Below, piece by piece: positions 60,003-64,000 of a DNA stretch of 64,000 bases. The notes beneath the pieces are model-generated. The model worked only from the letters and a program-made list of their open reading frames with translations, was not told the DNA's origin and searched no databases. Origin of the DNA: Massilia sp. BJB1822 (GTDB taxonomy: Bacteria; Pseudomonadota; Gammaproteobacteria; Burkholderiales; Burkholderiaceae_D). The position numbers and the translations under genes are program-made. Within the stretch, counting starts at the first letter, position 1. Every line of letters starts with the position of its first letter. The stretch lies in contig NZ_JABWEB010000003.1 of NCBI RefSeq assembly GCF_013369485.1, positions 310,001-374,000 of the forward strand, in the 5' to 3' direction.

Positions 60003-60509
60003 TCAGGCGGCCCGCAAGGCATTGCGGCAGCATTCCATCGCATCGCGGATCATGAAATTGACCAGCGTGGTGGAGATGCCCAGGTCGGCCGCCACTTCGC
60101 GCTGGGTTTTGCCGGCCAGGCGGTGCAGTTCGAATGCGGCGCGGGTGCGCTCCGGCAGCTTGTCCAGGGCGCGCGCCACCAGCACCAGATGCTGGGTGTG
60201 GATGGCCTGGACCTCGGGCGTCACGTTCGATCCCGCCTGCAGCGCTTCCTCGCCGGTCGAAAACACCTGCTGCTCGAAAGCGGAGCGGCGGTGACGGTCG
60301 ATGGCCAGATTGCGCACCAGCTGAAACAGATAGGCGCCAGGATTCAGGATGTGCAGCTCTTCAATGCCGTCGGCCAGCTTCAGGTAAGCGTCCTGCACCA
60401 CGTCTTCGGCGCGCTGCCGGCAGCCCAGAATGCGGGCGGCGGCATCGCGCAGCTGGGCGCGGGAAGCAATGAAAAGCTGACGGATATCGGCAGCAGAGGA
60501 GATGGACAT
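60003..60509 (-). CDS. ECF sigma factor, FecI/PvdS (iron-starvation) family
   Basis: 168 aa. Region 2 is recognisable in AEDVVQDAYLKLADG and GAYLFQLVRNLAIDRHRR; region 4 in LPERTRAAFELHRLAGKTQREVAADLGISTTLVNFMIRDAM, a helix-turn-helix that reads the -35 element. It sits upstream of the siderophore operon and is the obvious candidate to read the TAAA(T)-N16/17-CGTC promoters of this locus. A Fur box overlaps its own promoter, so it should be made in iron starvation. The start ATG 60509 has no good Shine-Dalgarno, but no better start is visible. Confidence 0.93.
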   Translation of the reverse strand: MSISSAADIRQLFIASRAQLRDAAARILGCRQRAEDVVQDAYLKLADGIEELHILNPGAYLFQLVRNLAIDRHRRSAFEQQVFSTGEEALQAGSNVTPEVQAIHTQHLVLVARALDKLPERTRAAFELHRLAGKTQREVAADLGISTTLVNFMIRDAMECCRNALRAA

Positions 60510-60532
60510 GGTATCTGCGGAAAAATTTAAAT

Positions 60533-60551
60533 GATAATGATTCGCGTTTAC
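60533..60551 (-). promoter_or_regulatory. Fur box controlling the ECF sigma gene
   Basis: On the plus strand it reads GATAATGATTCGCGTTTAC: 13 of 19 positions match GATAATGATAATCATTATC, including the first nine in a row. It begins directly after the candidate -10 and covers the expected transcription start, 24 bp before the ATG. Confidence 0.7.
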
Positions 60552-60553
60552 AA

Positions 60554-60582
60554 ATCATCGCAGATACTGGCCTTTTTTGCAA
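60554..60582 (-). promoter_or_regulatory. Candidate sigma70 promoter of the ECF sigma gene
   Basis: On the minus strand -35 TTGCAA (60582-60577), a 17-bp spacer and -10 GATGAT (60559-60554), each matching 4 of 6 consensus positions. The adjoining Fur box would block it when iron is plentiful. Confidence 0.45.
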
Positions 60583-60643
60583 TGTGTCTTTTTTAGTAGT
60601 TCTCCTCGAAAAATATGTTACATCTAGAGAACCGCAACTCTCC

Positions 60644-61795
60644 TCACATCGGTTCGCGGAATTGCCCGATCGGCTCGCTGGCCCCTTCGCTGGCAATCAG
60701 CAACACGCGCGAGTGACTATGCAAACCAAAAGCCGAGCGCATGGCCGGCTCAGCGGCGGCATGCAGCAGGCCCGCCAGGCCCGCCGCCCCGCTCTCGCTG
60801 CTGGGGATGCGCGGATCGCCGCTCGCCGGCCGCTCCAGGCACAGCACGGCTGCGCGCGCCATTTCCTCGTCCACCGTCATGAAAGCATGGGCCGTGGCGG
60901 CCAGAATGCGCCAGGCCAGCAAGGATGGCTGATAGCACTCCAGCATGGCCATCACGGTCGGCTGACCGGGGTCCACACTGACCGGTTCGCGCGCCAGGCA
61001 ACTTGCATAAAGGCAGGCGGCGCGTTGCGGCTCAACCACAATCAGGCGCGGCTGCTCGCGGCCGAAGCGCTGCGCCAGCCTGGCCGCCAGCGCACCCGCC
61101 AAGCCGCCCACGCCCGCCTGCACGAAAACGTGGCTGGGCGGCTGCGCCATCCCGGCCAGGGCTTCGTCGAGCAACACGGCATAGCCCTGCATGATGCGGG
61201 CCGGCGTGCGCTCATAGCCCGGCCAGGCGGTATCCGACACCAGCTGCCAGCCGCATTCGGCACTGGCGCGGCGCGCCTCGGCCACCGCATCGTCATAGGT
61301 GCCGCGGATAACGCTGACCCTCGCGCCGAACTGCCGGATCGCCAGCAGGCGCTGGCGGCTGACGCCCGCATGCACAAAGATATGCGCCTGGGCGCCCACC
61401 AGCCGTGCCGCCGCCGCCACCGCCCGGCCATGGTTGCCATCGGTGGCACAGCACACGGTCTGCGAAGCCAGGGCCGCGCGTAGCGCCGGATGATAGAGTT
61501 CATGCCAGCCCGGCTCGCATCCCAGCGCCTTGCCCGCCGCCTCTAGCAGCAGGCTGAGGGTGGCGTACATGCCGCCCAACGCCTTGAAACTTCCCAGCTT
61601 CATGCGCCGGCTCTCATCCTTGATGTGGATCGCGCTGACACCAGCCGCGCGCGCCAGTCTCGGCAAAGCGTGCAGCGGCGTCGGCGCAAAGTCCGGCAGG
61701 CAGGCCAGGCGGGCGCGCACCAGCGCCAGCTCCTTGTCGCTGAACAGGGCCGCATCGCCGGCCGCTAGTTCTTCCGTGTGGTTCAGTGAAAACAT
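60644..61795 (-). CDS. dpaL: Diaminopropionate ammonia-lyase (PLP-dependent, threonine-dehydratase fold)
   Basis: 383 aa. It splits 2,3-diaminopropionate to pyruvate and ammonia. PLP-lysine motif GSFKALGG (Lys71), the phosphate/substrate loop CATDGNHGRAVA, the VFVQAGVGGLAGA glycine loop and SSESGAAGLAG towards the end are all in the DpaL pattern; length fits (about 380-400). ATG 61795 has GGGAG about 8 nt before it, so the upstream extension of the frame is rejected. It is divergent from an Lrp-type regulator that probably controls it. Related lyases (threonine or serine dehydratase) are the alternative. Confidence 0.88.
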   Translation of the reverse strand: MFSLNHTEELAAGDAALFSDKELALVRARLACLPDFAPTPLHALPRLARAAGVSAIHIKDESRRMKLGSFKALGGMYATLSLLLEAAGKALGCEPGWHELYHPALRAALASQTVCCATDGNHGRAVAAAARLVGAQAHIFVHAGVSRQRLLAIRQFGARVSVIRGTYDDAVAEARRASAECGWQLVSDTAWPGYERTPARIMQGYAVLLDEALAGMAQPPSHVFVQAGVGGLAGALAARLAQRFGREQPRLIVVEPQRAACLYASCLAREPVSVDPGQPTVMAMLECYQPSLLAWRILAATAHAFMTVDEEMARAAVLCLERPASGDPRIPSSESGAAGLAGLLHAAAEPAMRSAFGLHSHSRVLLIASEGASEPIGQFREPM

Positions 61796-61843
61796 GATTT
61801 CTCCCTTGAGTCCAATGGAAGAAATCTTATTGCGCAGCCTATG

Positions 61844-61870
61844 GAGAAATTCTCTAAAATGCACTTCTCC
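61844..61870. promoter_or_regulatory. Inverted repeats in the dpaL-lrp intergenic region
   Basis: GAGAA-A-TTCTC (61844-61854) is palindromic, and a second TTCTCC follows at 61865-61870, pairing with GGAGAA at 61843-61848. Placed between divergent genes, it is a possible binding site of the Lrp-type regulator. Confidence 0.4.
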
Positions 61871-61891
61871 ACGCAACTTTGTAAGGCAATC

Positions 61892-62371
61892 GTGCCGCAA
61901 TTGGACAATTTCGATTACGCCATCCTGAGCATCCTGCAGCAGGACAACCGCACGCCATTGCGCACCATTGGCGAGCAGGTACACCTGTCCGCGCCTGCCG
62001 TGCAGCGCCGCATCAAGGCCATGGAAGAATCCGGCGTGATCGCCGCCAACACGGCCCTGGTCGATCCGAACCAGGTCGGCAAGTCACTCACCATCCTCAC
62101 CGAGGTGTATATCGAGAGCGAGCGGCTGGACTTGCTGGACGCGATCAAGGCGGCCTTCGTGGCCGCGCCCGAAATCCAGCAATGCTATTACGTGACGGGC
62201 GACGCCGACTTCGTGCTGGTGATCCTTGTCGCCACCATGGCCGAATACGACGCCCTGACGCGCCGTCTGTTTTTCGGCAATCCGAATGTGAAGCGCTTCC
62301 GCACCCTGGTGGCGCTGGACCGCATCAAAACCGGCAGCGCCGTGCCGCTGCCCGGACTGTCCCATTCTTAA
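61892..62371 (+). CDS. Lrp/AsnC-family transcriptional regulator
   Basis: 159 aa with an N-terminal winged helix (LDNFDYAILSILQQDNRTPLRTIGEQVHLSAPAVQRRIKAMEESGVI) and a C-terminal RAM/ligand domain (VTGDADFVLVILVATMAEYDALTRRLF). GTG 61892 is chosen over the upstream in-frame ATGs (61841, 61859): it has AAGG 5 nt before it and places the conserved LDxxDxxIL just after the start, as in the family. It is divergent from dpaL and probably senses an amino acid, perhaps diaminopropionate, to control it. Confidence 0.92.
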   Translation: MPQLDNFDYAILSILQQDNRTPLRTIGEQVHLSAPAVQRRIKAMEESGVIAANTALVDPNQVGKSLTILTEVYIESERLDLLDAIKAAFVAAPEIQQCYYVTGDADFVLVILVATMAEYDALTRRLFFGNPNVKRFRTLVALDRIKTGSAVPLPGLSHS

Positions 62372-62585
62372 CAAAATCTGCCATCTGTTTAAATTTATAC
62401 GCTTTCTTCGGCTAAATTACGCCAAAGAAATCGCAGAATGTTGCGCAAATGCCGAGTTTGGCGAAATTTCAGCATTTCTGGCGAATCAGCGTTTACGGCT
62501 ATTCCGCTGCTGTGTGAGGATGTATCGATGAGCTGGCCCGCAAGCCAGTCTCATTCCAAAACAACCAACCTCACGGAGACAAAGC
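62372..62585. other. Intergenic leader upstream of the M35 protease gene
   Basis: About 214 bp without a supported gene. It contains a short inverted repeat CTGGC / GCCAG near 62533-62548 and a GGAG ribosome site before the protease ATG. I see no confident promoter hexamers. Confidence 0.4.
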
Positions 62586-63650
62586 ATGAACTTGAATCAG
62601 CGCCTCAAGCTTGGCGGTTCGGTCTTTGCAGTTGCTCTTTGCTTCAGCGCCAGCGCGGCCGCCAGCGGCCTGGTCGCCAGCGTCAGCCTGGAAAAGAAAG
62701 CCCTCGGCACGGGGGATGATGTGGTGGTGCGCGTGACCATGTTTAACAGCGGCGACACAGCCGAGAAAATCCTGCGCTGGCACACGCCTTTCGGCGCCAT
62801 CGAACAATCGCTGTTCGAGATCACGCGCGACGGCGTGAAAGTGCCGTATGAAGGAAAGCTGGTGAAGCGCCCCGCGCCCACCGCCACCGATTATCTGGTG
62901 ATCGAGCCGGGCAAGGCTTACACCGCCACGGTGGAACTCTCCCACCTCTATGATATGAGCGTGACGGGCGACTACTCGATCCGCTTCCAGAGCAAGACGG
63001 CTGCTCCGGTGCGCACCGAAAAAGGCGAGCGCGCCGCCGATGAAAAAACCTCCGGCCTGCTGCAATCGGAAGCCGTCACGGTCTGGATCGAAGGCGATGC
63101 CAGCCCGGCGCAGAAAGCGGCCGAACAGGAAGCCGCGCTGGCCGGTAGCCTGACCTTCACCCAGTGCAGCACCTCGCAGCAGACCCAGATCAAGGCCGCC
63201 TATACGGCAGCGAAAAACATGGCGGCCGGTGGCGTGAGCTATCTGGCAGGCACGCCGGGCCAGCGCTATACCAAATGGTTCGGCGCCTACAACGCCAGCC
63301 GCTTCAATACGGTGAAAACCCACTTCAACGCCATCAAGGATGCGTTCGCCAACAAGGCGGTGGTGGTCGATTGCGGCTGCAAGGAAAGCTATTACGCTTA
63401 TGTGTATCCGAACCAGCCTTACAAGATCTATGTCTGCAACGCCTTCTGGCCGGCGCCAACCACGGGTACCGACTCCAAAGGCGGCACCCTGGTGCATGAG
63501 ATGAGCCACTTCACCGTGGTGGCAGGCACCGATGACTGGGCCTATGGCCAGTCGGCGGCGGCCAGCCTGGCCATCAGCAATCCTTCCCAGGCCATCGACA
63601 ACGCCGATTCGCACGAATACTTCGGCGAGAACACCCCATCCCTGCCATAA
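62586..63650 (+). CDS. Secreted M35 metalloendopeptidase (peptidyl-Lys type)
   Basis: 354 aa. A signal peptide (hydrophobic aa 11-27, SASAAASG) is followed by an N-terminal beta-sandwich domain (about 28-170) and a catalytic deuterolysin domain. The zinc motif HEMSH is at 304-308, GTDDWAYG at 314-321 is the aspzincin GTxDxxYG loop with the third zinc ligand, and NADSHEYF follows. The Cys at 194, 263, 265 and 284 fit the disulfides of the family. It cleaves before lysine residues, probably of external proteins. GGAG precedes the ATG at a good distance. No link to the biosynthetic genes is evident. Confidence 0.93.
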   Translation: MNLNQRLKLGGSVFAVALCFSASAAASGLVASVSLEKKALGTGDDVVVRVTMFNSGDTAEKILRWHTPFGAIEQSLFEITRDGVKVPYEGKLVKRPAPTATDYLVIEPGKAYTATVELSHLYDMSVTGDYSIRFQSKTAAPVRTEKGERAADEKTSGLLQSEAVTVWIEGDASPAQKAAEQEAALAGSLTFTQCSTSQQTQIKAAYTAAKNMAAGGVSYLAGTPGQRYTKWFGAYNASRFNTVKTHFNAIKDAFANKAVVVDCGCKESYYAYVYPNQPYKIYVCNAFWPAPTTGTDSKGGTLVHEMSHFTVVAGTDDWAYGQSAAASLAISNPSQAIDNADSHEYFGENTPSLP

Positions 63651-63660
63651 GTCAGCACCT

Positions 63661-63695
63661 GGCCATCCCCTGCATCCCGCAGGCCGGATGGCCTT
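63661..63695. terminator. Intrinsic terminator between two convergent genes
   Basis: Outer stem GGCCATCC (63661-63668) / GGATGGCC (63686-63693) enclosing an inner stem CCTGC / GCAGG with loop ATCCC, followed by TTATTT. It ends at the stop codon of the convergent partial gene. Confidence 0.7.
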
Positions 63696-64000
63696 ATTTG
63701 CCGCCGTAGGTGAACAGCAGCGGCGCGGAGGTCAGCGTCAAGGCTTTGGCCATGTCCGGCTCCTCCTTCATATCGGCCCAATACAGGCCTTCATAGGCGA
63801 TCTGGTAGACGCGCTTGCCCGCCTTGAAACTGTAATTATTGCTGATGTCGATGCTGTTCTGCTGCTCGGCGCCCGGCTTCAGCTCCATGAAATCGGCAGC
63901 CTTCAGCGGACCGCGCTTGATCATGATGCCTTCATAGCCCAGCTTTTCGCCGCTATCGGCATCGCGCACATCGAACAGGCGGCCGGGCGGATCTTTATCC
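63694..64000 (-). CDS. Partial gene, C-terminal part similar to the M35 N-terminal beta-sandwich domain
   Basis: The frame is open from the right edge to a TAA at 63694, about 101 residues; the start lies outside the window. The pattern LFDVRDADSGEKLGYEGIMIKRG...FMELKPGAEQQNSIDISNNYSFKAGKRVYQIAYEG aligns with residues 77-134 of the neighbouring protease (FEITRDGVKVPYEGKLVKR...YLVIEPGKAYTATVELSHLYDMSVTGDYSIRFQ). No zinc motif follows and the protein ends soon after, so this is a stand-alone domain relative or inhibitor-like paralogue, not a second protease. Confidence 0.7.
   Translation of the reverse strand, partial: DKDPPGRLFDVRDADSGEKLGYEGIMIKRGPLKAADFMELKPGAEQQNSIDISNNYSFKAGKRVYQIAYEGLYWADMKEEPDMAKALTLTSAPLLFTYGGK

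Noticed and set aside
62438..62719. 93-codon plus-strand frame before the M35 protease
   Set aside because: It overlaps the signal-peptide region of the protease out of frame and has no family features.

Overview
The window is a GC-rich stretch, apparently from a betaproteobacterium. Gene content (lipopeptide-siderophore locus with FAAL and PvdF/PvdA homologues, trans-AT PKS, M35 protease, Lrp/DpaL pair) suggests Burkholderiales, perhaps Oxalobacteraceae such as Massilia, Duganella or Janthinobacterium; that placement is inference. Nearly the whole window is secondary metabolism, with two biosynthetic blocks meeting at an AT-rich divergent promoter near 23.24-23.66 kb.

Block 1 (about 1-23.24 kb, all minus strand): an MbtH protein, a three-domain trans-acting protein (acyl hydrolase, malonyl-AT, PfaD-type enoyl reductase), and one very large AT-less polyketide synthase gene that runs off the left edge (at least 6505 codons; modules KS-DH-KR-ACP / KS-DH-KR-cMT-ACP / KS0-ACP / KS-DH-KR-ACP / KS-DH...). 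This is a trans-AT PKS. The third KS has Gln in place of the HGTGT His and is probably non-elongating.

Block 2 (about 23.6-60.6 kb): a complete-looking lipopeptide hydroxamate siderophore locus. It holds a FhuF ferric reductase, type II thioesterase, PvdE/SyrD-type exporter, PvdQ-type periplasmic acylase, ornithine N5-monooxygenase, TonB receptor, PvdF-type hydroxyornithine formyltransferase, alpha/beta hydrolase, GNAT acyltransferase, and a 24-kb operon mbtH / FAAL-ACP-C-A-T / KS-AT-KR-ACP / C-A-T / C-A-T-C-A-T-C-A-T-TE. An ECF sigma factor with a Fur box and a tiny orphan DUF4880 protein sit upstream. Specificity residues read Thr-like, (malonyl), Ser, Ser, Thr-like, and an Orn/Lys-type residue. 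The N-terminal fatty acyl ligase plus the PvdQ-like acylase suggest a pyoverdine-like cycle: acylated precursor, export, periplasmic maturation.

Most striking is a readable sigma regulon. A TAAA(T)-N16/17-CGTC element, the PvdS/OrbS-type -35/-10 pattern, lies in front of essentially every transcription unit of block 2 (seven sites, four of them exact) and I do not find it in front of block 1. The ECF gene carries a sigma70-like promoter overlapped by a 13/19 Fur box, so iron starvation should switch on the sigma factor, which then drives all siderophore operons. Neither the receptor (no STN domain) nor the 68-aa DUF4880 remnant (no membrane segment) looks able to do classical FecA/FecR surface signalling.

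Right flank (60.6-64 kb): diaminopropionate ammonia-lyase divergent from an Lrp/AsnC regulator, a secreted M35 lysine-specific metalloendopeptidase, and, convergent to it, the 3' part of a second gene resembling the M35 N-terminal domain. I see no tRNA, rRNA, insertion sequence or CRISPR array.
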